In this document: piece by piece, positions 34,001 to 46,924 of the stretch | How positions within the stretch are numbered: the stretch's first letter is position 1 | Layout: the number at the start of each line of letters is the position of its first letter | Assembly (NCBI RefSeq): GCF_000004075.3 | Contig: NC_026660.2 | Location: forward strand, 6,696,001-6,760,000 | DNA length: 64,000 nucleotides | DNA from: Cucumis sativus | Lineage: Eukaryota; Streptophyta; Magnoliopsida; Cucurbitales; Cucurbitaceae | Direction of reading: 5' to 3' | The notes under the pieces: generated by a model | Databases searched by the model: none | Told to the model about the DNA's origin: nothing | Seen by the model: only the letters and a program-made list of their open reading frames with translations | Translations under genes and position numbers: made by a program

Positions 34001-37000
34001 ATAATTTCCGGAGCCATATACAAAGGTGAACCACAAAGTGTATCGGCCAATGTCTGATTTGCTAAGGACCTGAGAAGAAAACAAGTTAGTACACTTCACT
34101 CATCTATATATTACACTTCACAGATGTTGAATTTGAATTCTCAATATTAGTTACTGCAAGCAGTAGAGTCGTATATCTTGTTTGTCTTCAGCTTTACAAC
34201 AGAGCTACTTGCTAAATCCTACAGAATGGACCTGACAGGTTATGATATATATTAGATTACAGGTATTGGTAAGAGAATAAAAGGTTTGACGTCATTTTAC
34301 TGTTTTTATATCTGTGAATGTCCAAGCCGATTATTCATAACAGTTTGGCCCTCTACTGTATTTGATTGTCCAAAGAAACTCACAAGACATTATAGTTCAA
34401 GTGGGTGTTCACCATGAATTGAACTCATATCTTTTAAATTCTTCGTTATTTACATTAACACTAATTAACCACTAGGCTAACTCAGGGTGGTTGATAGAAT
34501 TTTTCACATTGAAATTTAAAGTTCCTTCTGACAACAGTATGACAAAAATAAAATGAAGTTATGCAACTGAATTGTCAGAGTAAAATGAATGAATACACAA
34601 GGACATGAAAGAAAAAAATCCGAACAAAAGAAGTTTAACCTAACAATGTAAAAGGCCCCAACCAATCATGATTACAAAAAGGCCAAGTAGAAATCAATCT
34701 CTATACCAAACCAAGTAGAAATAAACTTCACAAACTTTGCCTTTCTCCGTAGATGAAGGATTCAGGTGCACCTCCTCCAACATCAAACCATCTCTATACC
34801 AAACCCCACATATACCAAACAAGGTCCTCCAATGAATCCAAAGAAACAAAGCAAACTATTAATCCCACAACAAATGATCAAGGTCCTCTTCATGCCTCGG
34901 GCAGAGAACACACCATTGTTGAAACAACACATAGAAAATGCCTTTGGACATGATCCAGAGGCATCACTCTTCGATGTAAAATCTCTCACACAAAAACTTT
35001 AACCTCTAAATCTGTGGCCTTTTACAGGGGAAGAAACTAAGGCACCAAGTAGAGAAAGACAACATGAAGAAAGAATGACAAAAGAACTTCCTAGAACGAT
35101 AGGAGAACCAAAGTTGAGCATCCCTTTTCCCTGGAATCAAAGGATAGTCTTGCAGGATAAAAAAAGGCCTAACACGTCAATCATCCCTCTATCATACAGA
35201 AGGATGCTGAAACCCTAAAGAAATCAAAGAAGATTAGAGGAAGGCACAAAAACCCATGATGTAAACTGTTGTCCAAGAGATGATACAAATGAAGATACAA
35301 AGCACACAAAGGCTTATCCCTAACCCAGCAATCCTCCCAGAAATACTTGCCCTACAGGACGATGAATAAACTGAAAAAGTTTTTACTAAGGCCCTAGAAA
35401 TAGCTAGAAAAGGACGGAAATTCCGAGGAAATCACTCTCTAAAGGTTTTTACTAAGGCATCTAGAACCACCACTCGAATGGTTGAGGGTTATACCTACTT
35501 ACATGATCGTCCCATGGCACAAAGTGTCAAGCTCCACGAAAAAATACACAACCACTTTACCAAGAAAGTCTCATTACGCCTCAAGTTCCAAGTTCCAAGT
35601 TCCTAAAGCTCCTAACTCCATAAGCTTTAAGCTTCACCACCATCGCCTAATCGTGCATGAGTCTCTTTGTTACAAGACTCTTATTCTTTCTAACTCTAGG
35701 CCAATTGTGGAAAAATGAAGCATTGACTTTCCATCCTTGGCCCATGTTACCTTAATTTTTTGTCTAGAGCTAGGATCCTCCCTCCGAATAAGGATCTTAA
35801 AATTCCCCCTTAAGGGAAATGCACTGCCGCTTCAACTCTCTTAGTAAGATCCCCTCCTCCATCACACCTACAGTTCTAATCCTTCACATAACTTTTTCCT
35901 TTCCTTCTCTTGAGATTCCCAAACACTGAAAGATTCCACTTGTCTCTCATCCCCTCGATAAGCATTATTCTTGACACAATCAGTAAACTGAAATCTATGT
36001 ATGAAATCATTGTAAAGCAACTAGGAATAAGAATGCACATGTTGCAAGATCAGGCTTCACCATGCGGAAGTAGAAAATCAAATCAAAAGATGACAGAAAA
36101 AGGTTTTAAATGTATAAAAGAAAACGTTGAAACCCCCACCTTGCAAATCCAAAATCTCCAATCTTCAACAGCGGAGTCCCTTCTTTAGAAGACAACAGCA
36201 AGTTCTGCAAATTGAGCCAAGAAAAAGGAAAAGGGGAAAGAGCCAAAACATTTGACGTCAAAATCATATCATACTGATAAATTTGACAGATAACCATTCA
36301 TAAGGTTAAGAACAAGGTCCTCATCCAAAACCACGTCAGGTTGAAGATAAGTTTTGACATTAACAGATACATAGCAGCAAGAAGATGGAAAATATCAAAG
36401 CCTTAGAATCTCGACATTTTTGAGTTGGATGAAGTCTGTAATACCTGGGGCTTCAAATCTCTATGAATGACATGTTTCTCTTGGAGAACTTTCAAGCCAG
36501 AAGCTGCCATATCCATCACACAAAATCAACCTTACTAAAAAAGAAAGGGGGAATAGCCAAACACACCCATTGATAACAGAAACGCCTCAAATCATTGAAG
36601 GCATTGATAATGACAAAAGTACTAATCACCAAAAGCCAAGTACAGCGTACGCCAAATACATTGTATAAGATACTCGTGCACTTTGCATATATTCCCAAAC
36701 AAAGCAGACCAATTGAAAACAGAGTAATAACATACCCAATTGTCTCATTAAGTTTCTAGAAACTTCTTGGGATACTTTTCCATGGCGATTAATAAAGTCC
36801 CAGAGGTCACCACCAGCACAATACTCAAGTATAAGATAAATCCTATCATCAGTCTGCAAACCAATCAGAATAAACTTCGCTTAAAAACATTCAACCCTTA
36901 AAAATCACAAGTGTAAACACAAAGGAAACAAAAAGATTTGTAATAAAAACCCACTTGAATGGCTTCAAAGAGATGAATGATATTGGGGTGATTGATAGTT

Positions 37001-37206
37001 CTGAGAATAGAAATCTCTCTGAGCAAATTGTCACTAACTTGGGGAAGAAACTTCTTTCTATGAATCTCCTTAATAGCAACAACCGTACCCAAGTGCCTAT
37101 GCCTTGACTTCCACACTACGGCGAACGAACCCGACCCGATTCTGGTCTCCAATATATAGTTACCGATCAAACAGCAGTCTTTGCGGTTTAAATCATCAAA
37201 ATCCAT
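31078..37206 (-). CDS. ATG1: Autophagy-initiating serine/threonine kinase ATG1 (ATG1c-like)
   Basis: Thirteen minus-strand exons: 37206-36955, 36853-36736, 36503-36445, 36204-36140, 34069-33976, 33886-33806, 33657-33546, 33366-33312, 33172-32814, 32717-32368, 32181-31884, 31799-31729 and 31311-31078. They join in frame to 715 codons plus TGA. The kinase domain (about 15-270) has P-loop GSGSFAVV, Lys46 (VAIK), Glu64, HRD at 137-139, DFG at 160-162 and [11 protein letters not shown]. All catalytic residues are intact. A disordered linker (about 280-440) contains a 33-residue tandem repeat and YVLV at 410-413, a possible ATG8-interacting motif. The C-terminal helical region (about 470-715, with [17 protein letters not shown]) matches the ATG1 MIT-like domain that binds ATG13. 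ATG1 starts autophagosome formation under nutrient stress. An upstream in-frame ATG at 37326 is rejected because family members start near MDF. Confidence 0.93.
32891..33094 (-). repeat. 99-bp in-frame tandem duplication in ATG1 exon 9
   Basis: The word TCAATA(G/A)GTTGTTC occurs at 32891, 32990 and 33089, exactly 99 bases apart. It encodes two 33-residue units (about 303-335 and 336-368), each with EQ(P/L)IE(S/P)SN, TSS and KGKNI-like motifs, plus the start of a third (EQPIEP). The units lie in the Ser-rich linker after the kinase domain. Confidence 0.9.
34300..34497 (-). mobile_element. tRNA-derived SINE in the largest ATG1 intron
   Basis: The minus strand shows a box A-like TTAGCCTAGTGGTTAA and a box B-like GAGTTCAATTCATGG at the spacing of a pol III promoter. 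CACC and GAGTTTC(T)TTGG words follow, in the style of plant SINEs starting GGCCTAGTGG. The 3' end is diffuse. It is orientated with the host gene. Confidence 0.65.
34690..35880 (-). pseudogene. LINE remnant in ATG1 intron 4
   Basis: Within intron 4 (34070-36139), minus-strand translation gives [20 protein letters not shown] (about 35345), typical of the zone after the LINE reverse transcriptase. Other LINE-like but frame-broken pieces continue to about 34700. There is no intact ORF and the limits are approximate. Confidence 0.5.
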
Positions 37207-38327
37207 AGCGGAATTTAATGAACACAGAACAAAAACAACCAGTTGACTGAAGAAGAGCAACTGGGTTTTGTTATGGGTCGGGAAAAAAGACGAAGCACTT
37301 GGAAAGTTCCATGGGAAAGACTTCAAATTTTGAGAGAATGAGAGTAAAGATTTGTGGGTTTTATGGGTAAATGAGTGAGAAAATAATTAAGATTATGATT
37401 GAAGAGAAGCATTTCAAGAAGAGGGAACTCGTTTCTTTTGAGTTTTTTCTATTGATTTTTCTGTGTAGATTGATGGAATTTCAAAGAAAATTCGTTAAGA
37501 GCCAAGTTTTATTGGGTTCAGAAGAAGAAGATGAAGAATTTCAAAGTATCTTTTATCATCACTATCACTTCATCCATATCATGTAATATTAAAAAAATAA
37601 AATCAACTCTTTCCAAAATTTAGGTTTGAAAAAATTCTCTATATTTCTTTTCTCCCTCTTCTCACGCCACTAACTTTATGAACAATATATATTGTTGTCT
37701 ATATTGTTGTCCTCGGCTAGTTCATGTTTCCAAAGGATTTGTTTTTTGTTTGAATATTTGAAAATTAGTTTGAGATGATAATCAATTTCACTTTTTTTAA
37801 TTTTATTCTTTAAACGAAACAAACTTGAAGAATCTTAAGTGAAATATTTAGCTTTCCTTTATTGAGTTATTAAAAATGTATAATGATCTTTTCTTACTTC
37901 AAAATAGATTTTTTCCATTCTAAAACTTTATAATTTGGATTACTCAAAATATATTACTAATCTTATTTTGTCATTGATTAAATCACATTCCTATTTTCTC
38001 GAAATTTATTTTGATGACTTGTCATTCTTATTTATGGTAAATAAATAAGGCATAGAAATTGAGAAATAGAATGATCGTCAATTAATCCTTCATAATGTAT
38101 GCTCTGTTTTATTAGTCCAATGATATGTTGTCAACATTGATTTGTAACAACATTTGCTCTACTATATCATTTCTTATATATAACTTTTACAAAGTGGATA
38201 CTAAGATATGTATCTTCAAATTAAATTCCAAACAACCAATGCAAAGTTCTCATCACTCAATAAAGCACTTTCAAAGAGAGGTATTTTGATAGGCAGAAAC
38301 TAGCATGTTTTTTAAAACTAAACTTCT
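37207..38327. other. Intergenic: ATG1 5' flank and pseudokinase 3' flank
   Basis: 1.1 kb between two tandem minus-strand genes. The right end of the ATG1 leader lies just above 37206. Nothing else recognisable was found. Confidence 0.55.
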
Positions 38328-39657
38328 TCATGGAGCAAGGATTGAGTCAGGAGACATTGATATCATTTGAAGGAGGCTTGAATTGGAAAAAGTTTCCTCT
38401 ATTGAAGGCCCTCTCGTGCTGCCTCCGTCAACAAAGACGACGTTTTCTTTCATTACATGTGTTAACTCCTTTGAAACATCGCTCATTCGCAACTTCCCAT
38501 CTCGCCCGAAAAGCAAGCATCTTGTGGCAAGATCGGCTACTATCTCTATTTGCTCTTTGCTATGAGGAGGTTTCTCATGATAGTATAAAAGTGGATCTAC
38601 AACCTCTTCTAACTTTCCGATTCTAATCTTTTGCAATGCTACCATTGGGAGGTCTGAATTCTTTAACCCTGTTACCATTTCAAGCAACACAACTCCAAAG
38701 TCATAGACATCATTGTTGTGGAATGATGATGCTTCAAGAGGGTGAGATTTGTCTTCGGTTGGAGTGCTTTGTAACCCAAATCCTAAAATTTTACTCGAGA
38801 AATTTGTGTCGAGAAAGATATGACACGATTCGAGATGGTTGTGGAAAATTGGGGGAGACACCTCACATTGTAAGAATGCAAGAACACTAGCCGTCTCAGT
38901 AGCAATTTTCAATCTTCTATACCAATCGAGCGTTTGTTTTGTCCCTTTATGATGATGCAAATGTTTCTCCAGCGTATCGTTATCAGGATGCTCATAAACG
39001 ACCAATAGAGGGTTGTCAGGGTCGATGCAACAACCAAGTATGTGGGCGACATGTTTGTGTGCAAGTACATACAAAACCTCAATTTGGGATAGGACACTCA
39101 TCACATCATCTTTGTTCTCGCATTGCAATCGATGCACAACTACTCTTGATCCGTCTCCGAGCACTCCTGCAAAGATTGCTCCGTTTCGACTGTCCACAAG
39201 CCTAGCATTGTCCTCAAATCCTCTGGTGGCTTGTTGTAGCTCATGGTAAGTGAATAAATGAGTCCTGCAAGCCTTTTGGAGCAAAGCATTGGTATGGGAA
39301 GAGTTAAGCGTGGTTTGTTTGATTGGTCGTTTTAGTATGCAAAAAAGTCCAACCAAAGAGGCTATAATAAATAGAGGAGCAAGAACTCCTGCAAATTCAA
39401 CATATAACAACACACAACATTTCATTAGTAATAATGAATAGACGGGTTCAAATTGCATCATACAACTTTTAACTTTGTTTCTTAAAATTGCAAAAAGTAA
39501 ATAACAAAAGCAAAGAAATAAACAAAAAAAAAAAAAAAAAAGTGTCAAATGATAATATCAATTAGGGCTCAAACTTTTAGATCTCTTTAGGAGCCAAGTA
39601 GTTGGTTACTTGTAAAATGCATTACAAGACATTAATTACTCGAAACAAAGTTAAAAC

Positions 39658-39707
<50 letters not shown>

Positions 39708-41183
39708 AATGATATTTTAGTTAAATTTCAATCCAAAAAAATCTTTTTTTTTTTCTTTTAGAAGTAGGCTTAAGTTTAAAAAATAAATATAAAAATTCAA
39801 ATAATTATAAAAAAATTGTCAAAAATGACAAATTTGATAAAAGATAACAACATTTTAAATTCTATGGATAATAAACATTAATAGACACTAATATCCTTCT
39901 ATAAGTGATATTGATAAACAGTTGTAGAAGGTTTTCACTTTTTATCATCAATAGAATTCAAAATTTTGCTATAATTTGTAAATATTTTAATTTATTTTAT
40001 CATATTTGAAAATGCCCCTAAAAAATATAAATTCTTAGTCAAACAAAACTCTATTAAAAAAAAAAGAAAGCTTAAATTTTAAGTGAATTAAAAAAAATAC
40101 AAAAGTAGAATAGACATTAAATACCGGTAAAGATGACAAGTTCCTTCTCACGACGTAGTTTAGTATTGCAACTACTACCATACTCCTCACGTCCATTCTT
40201 AACACAAGCTACATCAAAAGAAAGATCAAGAAAGCAACCGAAAACATAAATCAAAAGAAAAAAAATGCACCAATAAACTAACACTTCTAAAAGAATGAGA
40301 AATATAACTAAACAAGTTTTACTATCTTTCACTAATAGATTCAAAGATTCAAAGAATGGGATGTATATTTGATATTTGTGAGAAAGAAGAAAAAAAGAAA
40401 GAAGAGAGGAGAGTTTGATATATTACATTTGAAGCAGCCAAATCCACTGGCATAGCCATCTCCAACAAAGCCATGAGAGCAAGAACAACGAACACCATCG
40501 CTAACATTCGTAGCATTAACAACAAATCCATTCTCATCACAACTCGTCAAGTTCCTCGGAAGTCCCCATTCCAATTTCATTCCTCTTTTCCCCATCCTCC
40601 ACCCTTTCTCCACCACCCAGCTCGAGAATCCCCTGCATCCCATCTTCGAAAACACTGAAAAATCCTCTCTGTTTCTCCACAAACTACGATCACTCAACGG
40701 GTAACAGCACGCCGGCGGATAATTCGTGTCACACGAAGGTAACACAAGGTTTTGGCAACTGGGTTTACAAAGAGATGAATCATTACAGTCGTAAAGAGCG
40801 AAAAGGTTGTCGTCGGAGATGGCGAAAAATGGGCTATGAGAAACAGGGGAAAATGAGTTGAAGTCGTTGTAATGGCGGCAGGGAGACGGGCCGGGGAAGT
40901 CGACTAGAACGGCATCGGAGAGGAATTGGAGGATGCGGTAAGATTGGAGAGTGAGGTTGAGGAAGAGGGAAGTGGAGTTGAGGCAGTAGAGAAGAAAGGG
41001 GTCGGGGATTGAGGGATGAATGGTGGTGTTGAGGGAGAAGGGGAAGGGGATTTCGAGGTTGCCGCAGACGGAGCTGTGGACGGGGCAAGGAACAAGGAGG
41101 AGGAGAAAGAGGAAGAAAGAGAGAATGGGGAGAGAGATTTGTAGAAGAAATGGGAGAGAATGTTGTGGTGGTGGTGCTGCCAT
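38328..41183 (-). CDS. Receptor-like pseudokinase (probably inactive RLK, At2g46850 type)
   Basis: Three minus-strand exons, 41183-40427, 40208-40125 and 39388-38328, join in frame to 633 codons plus TGA. A signal peptide (about 1-38, Leu/Phe-rich) leads to a Cys-rich ectodomain with VCGNLEIPFPFSL, like the galacturonan-binding region of wall-associated kinases. It ends in an EGF-like CSCSHGFVGDGY patch. A membrane helix (about 282-299) precedes a kinase-like domain starting HLFTYHELQQAT. The catalytic signatures are lost: VAIK Lys is His (VVVHRL), HRD reads HNH, the following Lys and Asn are Glu and His, and DFG reads GFG. It should sit in the plasma membrane and act, if at all, as a non-catalytic partner. 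The frame is intact, so it is not a pseudogene. Arabidopsis At2g46850, described as probably inactive, has the same neighbours. Confidence 0.88.
39661..39702. repeat. (AT)n microsatellite in pseudokinase intron 2
   Basis: About 21 uninterrupted AT units inside the 39389-40124 intron. Confidence 0.95.
39800..40025. mobile_element. MITE-like repeat in pseudokinase intron 2
   Basis: The ends carry AATTGTCAAAAATGACAAATT on the left and TTATCATATTTGAAAATGCCC on the right. An internal hairpin-like zone (GACACTAATATCCTTCTATAAGTGATATTG) follows the style of short Mutator-like elements. A similar core, CACTGATAG..TATCAGTG, appears at 59189-59213. Assignment is by pattern only. Confidence 0.4.
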
Positions 41184-44100
41184 GGGAGAGGAAGAGAGAA
41201 GAAACAGAAACAGGGGGATTAAAAACAGAGTGTCTTTTCCTTTGTTATTTGTGCAAAATAAAACTAGTTGGGAACTTAGGAGAACATGAAGTTAGAGTTG
41301 ATGGTAGAGATAGACTTTCCCATTTCCGGGGATCCACTTCTCAACTCTATGCTTTTCTTCCTAAATTGTTTTACTTTCTCTTTCTCTTCTTCTAATCAAA
41401 TTATATCAACAAACAATTCTTTTATTTAATGACGTAATTGACTTTCTAAGTGTTTACTAACAGTAAAAATGTGAATTTAAAAGTTTGATTTTAAAAGGAA
41501 AATAAGAAGAGTGAGTTCTTGAAGTAAGGGAGAGTGGGGAGAAATGGTGTCCGTAAAAAGGGATACATTTGGTAGTCACATACTTGTGGGATGTCGTGCT
41601 CTTTTCGATTCACTCTCCATTTTCTTCCCAAATCTCTCTCTTTTCTATGCTCCCATGGGTTCCTTCATTTCTTTTCTTTTTTTATCTTTTCATACTATAG
41701 ATCTAACCTTCCTATTAAACTCTTTCCTTTTCCATCTTCAATATGTTATCTATTCCAAATGACTCAAGCACATGGTCTAGGGGCAACTCATCCTCATGGG
41801 GACTAGAAGACTAATACCTTTCAAACCTAATTTATTTACCATTTTGAGTCTAGAGTTTAAAAGAATATCATTCGTAATAATAAATCTAATCTCTATGTCG
41901 TATTTATGTAACAAAACTATAGCTATACAATTTGATGGGATGTACATAGAACCATCTATCCATCAATCCGAGTATATATTTAACTTAAAATATAATAAAT
42001 TTAAAAGTCCAAAATAATAAAATAAGATATTTTGAAACCACATACATATTTGCATCTTTTCTGCTGCCAATATATACTTCTTTTTATGGGTAACCTAAAA
42101 TTTGTACTTCCAAGTCCAAGACTAAGGTCTCTAAGTACTCCACCTTACTTCTCACCCAATGCATTGCATTAGTGATACTTTGTTTATGATGGAGATTAAA
42201 AAATCATATAAACATTCATAAATTAATTTATATTTTAAAGATCTTTTTCCTATTAAATTCTCATTCATTCCTCTTTCTGCCCTATGATATAATAATATAA
42301 TACTTTAGGGAAAAAAAAAGAATATTCACCTCAATATGATCTAATTGGTTTTATGTTTCCTTTCATGAATAAGCTTTGTCTCAAACTAATTGTATATTTT
42401 TTGTAATATAAAAACAAAGTCTAGTTTTTCTTTTAAGTACACCAAAATGTATGATGTATAGTTTGGTGATCAAATTGAATATTTGTAAAATGTGATGAAA
42501 AAGAGTGCAACGATTGTTTGATATTGAGACTTGAAAATTGATTTAATTATATAGATGAAGGGTGTGTTAGGATTACATTTTAAAATGTTTAAATTTGAAA
42601 AAAAATATTTTTTTTAAGAAAATTGAAGTGTTTGGTAACTTTACGAAATGTATTTTTTAAAAAATGAGATTGAAAAATAATTCATTTAAAAAAAAAACTC
42701 AAAACCAAAATTTTAAATACATTTTAAAGAAAGTGTTTGAAAGAAAATGTATTCTTAAAAAACATTTTGGTTTTTTCCATAAATATAATCCAAACGCGCT
42801 CTAAATTCACGGATAGAAATCATGTTTTATTTATAAATTTAATTTAAATAAGTTATATGTGTAATTTATTTCGAAGAGTTTCTAAAGTTAATTACAGCCC
42901 TGCAAGTAACAATTTATATCTCATAATGCAAATTTGAATCGTTCTTTCGTTTTCTTTCTTTGATCTTGAGTTGGGTTGAAAGAGATTATCGTTGCATTCT
43001 GTTAGATCATAGTAGGTTTTCAAGTAAGCATAGCAATCCACATGGAACGAATAATTATTTAAAAGACAATGCTTATTTTTTTAGTTTGAACATTACTATT
43101 GTATACAATTTGTTTATTGTAACGTCAATACATTTAGTTCTTATATATCATTTTTCCGAACACTCTTCTCTTGTTTCTAAATATATGGACCCTAACACAA
43201 CCCTATTATTATTTTTTTTTTTCCTTGGGGGGGCTACAATGAATTGATCAATAATCTTATATGAGTTGTTTCAATCAAAGTGAAGAGTAAGGTACAATAA
43301 TAGAGAAAATATAGAAAGAGCATATTAGATTTGACAACTTAAATTGATTGGTATAAGTGATCTCCAAAGGAGTGGTGGTTTTTAGTTTTTGGGTTGTTTT
43401 TCCACAAGTCTTATTAAAAGTTTTGTAAACTACATTCCAAAATTGTTTCTTGTTTTCTTTCTAGGAATGTGAACTGAATTAACTTACTTCACTTTACCCA
43501 AACAATCAACAAAATAAAAACAAATCTCACTCTTCCTTAATTAAGTTTTGTTGTAAATTATTTGATTTCTAAAACAAACCCTAAACCCATAAACTAATAC
43601 AAACCTTTCCCCATATATTTACATTTTTTCGTATTCAATTAAAAGTTTACACGTGTTTAATATTTTAAAATTTAAAACAAAAGGTTGTTTTTTTGTGGCT
43701 AGAAGACGAGGAGCCTAGCAAGTCTTAGGATGGGCCAATAAGACCATATTGGAGCCTAATTGGGTATTGGGCCAACCCATGTGTAGAGTTGATTTTATTA
43801 ATGTGTAGACATCCTGATTTAAATCATACAATAATAATAATAATAATGAGGTGGGATATTATGATCAGTTTTAGGAGATTTGAATTGAATTGAATTTATA
43901 GAGTGAAATAAAAAAAAAAAATGTGTGGAAGGAAAGCGAAATTTAATGCTAAAATGTAGGAATTGGCAGGTGGATATCTGTTATAGATGACTTGGATTAA
44001 TTTTAGGTATGATTCAATTAATTAAATATGATTTGTTTTGGTTTCTTCCCACTACTTCTAAATTTCTAATTTCTCCCATCCACATTTCATTTCCCCTTTT

Positions 44101-46664
44101 TCCTTCCAAACTCTCTCTCTCTCTCTCAGATTTATCAAGGGATGGGAGGGATCGGGGCACATGTATCCTCCTCACCTGATCAACTCATCTCTACCTCACC
44201 TCGCATCTTACAAACTTATCTAATCCATGTTTGTTTTATTAGTATACTTTCAAAAGTTTTGAAAACATTTCAATATCAAATCCACACCTCACTTCAAACC
44301 CTTCGGATAGCATCAAAGAATAATACAGTAAAATTGAATAGTCAAACTTAGCATATATATAGTTTAATTCTTTTGTTTTGGATGAAAGTTTCATATATAT
44401 CTTTAATTATATCTTGTATATGTATTGAATTAACAAATTATATATTTAAAACTTAGGGATATCTATATACTATCTGGCACTGAGTACGTAAATTGATTTT
44501 GAAAGCAAATGAGTGGCATGCAGATTAAATAAAAAAATAGAATCAGATCCTTTTTAGCTTTGGAAAAGATCAGCATAATAATATTATTAAAGTTGGTAGA
44601 CATGCACACAACTACTACTTTATATATATTGGAAACACTTCCATTCCCATATCCAAATTGGCATCTCAAAAGATATAATAACAATAACAATATTCTTATG
44701 GGACATCCAATCTAAGTTATATGATAAACGTGGGCAGTGGCCAAACATGAACTTTTAAAACTTCATTATTTTATAGTAAAACGTCCTAAAATGTAATGAC
44801 ACAAATTTTAAGTTAAACATACATGTATATGTATAATAAAAGATTTTCAAGGTGAAGTAAGATCGGGCGTCGAAAAATAAACACGATTGTTTTATGTTAT
44901 AGCTCAATGTTGGTGTTCGATTGCAATTTTGTGACCTACAACCACTTTGATATATACCATTGACGTGTTACACGTGATATAAGAGGAAGGAAAGTCTTGA
45001 AAATCTTGAGTTTACAACTACCTGCAGACACTACACCGACCACGTTACAATGGTCGATAAATAACAATTCTCATTTGACAACACTTCGAACGAGAATAAA
45101 CCTCATTTCTTTTGTGTATTTACATATAAACTACAAACTTACTTACCCATCATAAAATGTGATAAGTTACCATGAACATCACACTAACTTGAGGATCCTC
45201 AACACATGATAGTTTAGAACTAACCGTGAGAAAGAATTTAAAGGTGATCACAAACTCATAAACGACATAACTACAAGAATAACGAGCATGGGCTAAATTT
45301 AAGCAATTTACTAAATTATGATATAGAAAAATCAGCCAAATATAACCAAAAAATCATTAGCGTTAACTTAATATTAATAAAAAGAAATGTAGGCATATTT
45401 AACCTTTTTTTTTTTTTTGAAAATTTATACATATTTAACCTAGGGAATAATAGATAAAAATCGAAATATATACGAACATGAATTTTTATTTTCCTTTTTG
45501 GAAAAAAGTTTGAATAGAAAGATGTGATAACAATAAGGGAGAAAAAGAGTTGATGGATTAATTTCGATAAGAAGAACACGTGTGATCCACTAGCAAAGGA
45601 ATGAGATATATACCATTTTAGTATATTGTTAGTACTTTATAACATGTGCCCTATTAATTTCTTTTCAAATATAAATCAATTTTAATACAATCACACCAAT
45701 AACTTACACTTAAGAACACAATCAACTCATTAACAAAAGTCCCCTGAAAGCTCCGAGCAAGGTAAGATTAGTTGAGTTTTGTTATAATTTTTCTTTTAGA
45801 CGTTATGTTTTAGGTCATTATATAACTTAACTTGAAACTATTTACGCTTTTGAGGTTTTTGAATTCGATTTTTTATAGCTTGACGATAATATTTTCATTG
45901 TTAATCCTTTTCTGAAATCTCGAGTTATGATCACATCCAAAAACAAAAACGATTGTTTGTTTTCTTCTTTATGTTTCATTAGTTGTTTACCATGTAATAG
46001 GTATTATAATTGATTTTCGATAGAAGAGTATAATGAACATCAAAACGAGAAAGTAAAGAAAGTAATAAAATTCGAGAATAAAGTGACACGGAAAAATCAA
46101 AGTGGTAGAAAAGGAAGTTGGCTTAGGATGAGGCTGAGTCTATCAAAAGGCTTCTCTGAAAGTGAGTTTGCTCGTTAGACGTAAAAAGAAAATTTCAGTC
46201 GATAACATTTTTTAGATTAATGATTGAGTGTATAACAAGATCTAAGGAAGTGCAAATATAGAGAAATTTAACACTAAGTTTTATATCTACAACTATCTTT
46301 AATTTTAACTTAGTTGGTTAATAGAAGGAGGAGTAAATGATTACAATGAGGTAAGGTAGAAATCTGGAGTGATAGGTCATCCACTGGACTCATGAAAAAA
46401 AATGTAAAGATATCCATAAAAGTTTAATACCAATTTTGATGTGACGTTTTCTATATATAGAATTTGTATGTCACAATCCCACAAAGTGGAAAAGAAAAAG
46501 AGTATAGTAATTAGGCATAAAAATTACAAAGGGATCCCTTCACCTTCGTGTGAAAAGCAACCAAGATTGAAACGTCGAAGTAAAAAACAAACAAGTGTAA
46601 GAGGCAGCTTCCTTCTCTCCCTCTTTCGAATTGACTCGCTCTTCATTCTCAATTCCTTCTTCTC
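41184..46664. promoter_or_regulatory. Divergent intergenic region between pseudokinase and pyrophosphatase
   Basis: 5.5 kb holding both promoters and no supportable gene. It contains a MITE candidate at 42560-42801, an (AAT)n patch near 43830, a CT tract at about 44112-44128 and long AT-rich stretches. Open frames here are short and carry no recognisable motif. Confidence 0.55.
42560..42801. mobile_element. MITE with imperfect terminal inverted repeats
   Basis: The left end GGGTGTGTTAGGATTACA mirrors the right end, whose reverse complement is GAGCGCGTTTGGATTATA. Between them is about 210 bases of A/T-rich, partly self-complementary DNA (ACATTTTAAAATGT; AAAATGT and ACATTTT words). The superfamily is unassigned. 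Confidence 0.55.
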
Positions 46665-46670
46665 TATAAA
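46665..46670 (+). promoter_or_regulatory. TATA box of the pyrophosphatase gene
   Basis: TATAAA lies in CTCTATAAATCTATTC, about 100 bases before the 5' UTR intron donor at 46771. Position and context fit a core promoter. Confidence 0.55.
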
Positions 46671-46770
46671 TCTATTCTTCATTCTCTCTTTTCATTCAAC
46701 ATCTTTTGCAGGTTTCCTTTAAACCCTTTTCCTTAGTCTCTCCCTTTTTTCTCCTTCTCAAATCCCTCAG

Positions 46771-46922
46771 GTACAGCCCTTTTTTCTTTTTTTCGTTTTT
46801 GGTTTTTTCCCCGTTTGATTGTGGGTTTTGTTTGTTACAGAAAATAGTTGTTTTTATATATATATATATAAAAAAAGTTATTTGGAGTGATTTTTGTTTG
46901 ATTTTTTGTGGGTTTTTGTTAG
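46771..46922 (+). other. 5' UTR intron of the pyrophosphatase gene
   Basis: CCCTCAG/GTACAG at the donor and TTTTTGTTAG at the acceptor, two bases before the start ATG. The interior is T-rich with a short (AT)n, as in leader introns of highly expressed plant genes. Confidence 0.65.
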
Positions 46923-46924
46923 AT

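Noticed and set aside
34380..34497. tRNA gene
   Set aside because: Box A and B-like words are present but no cloverleaf or anticodon stem forms, and a SINE body follows.
37207..37326. Upstream in-frame extension of ATG1 by 40 residues
   Set aside because: Family members begin close to the kinase domain. The extension is hydrophobic and looks like translated leader.
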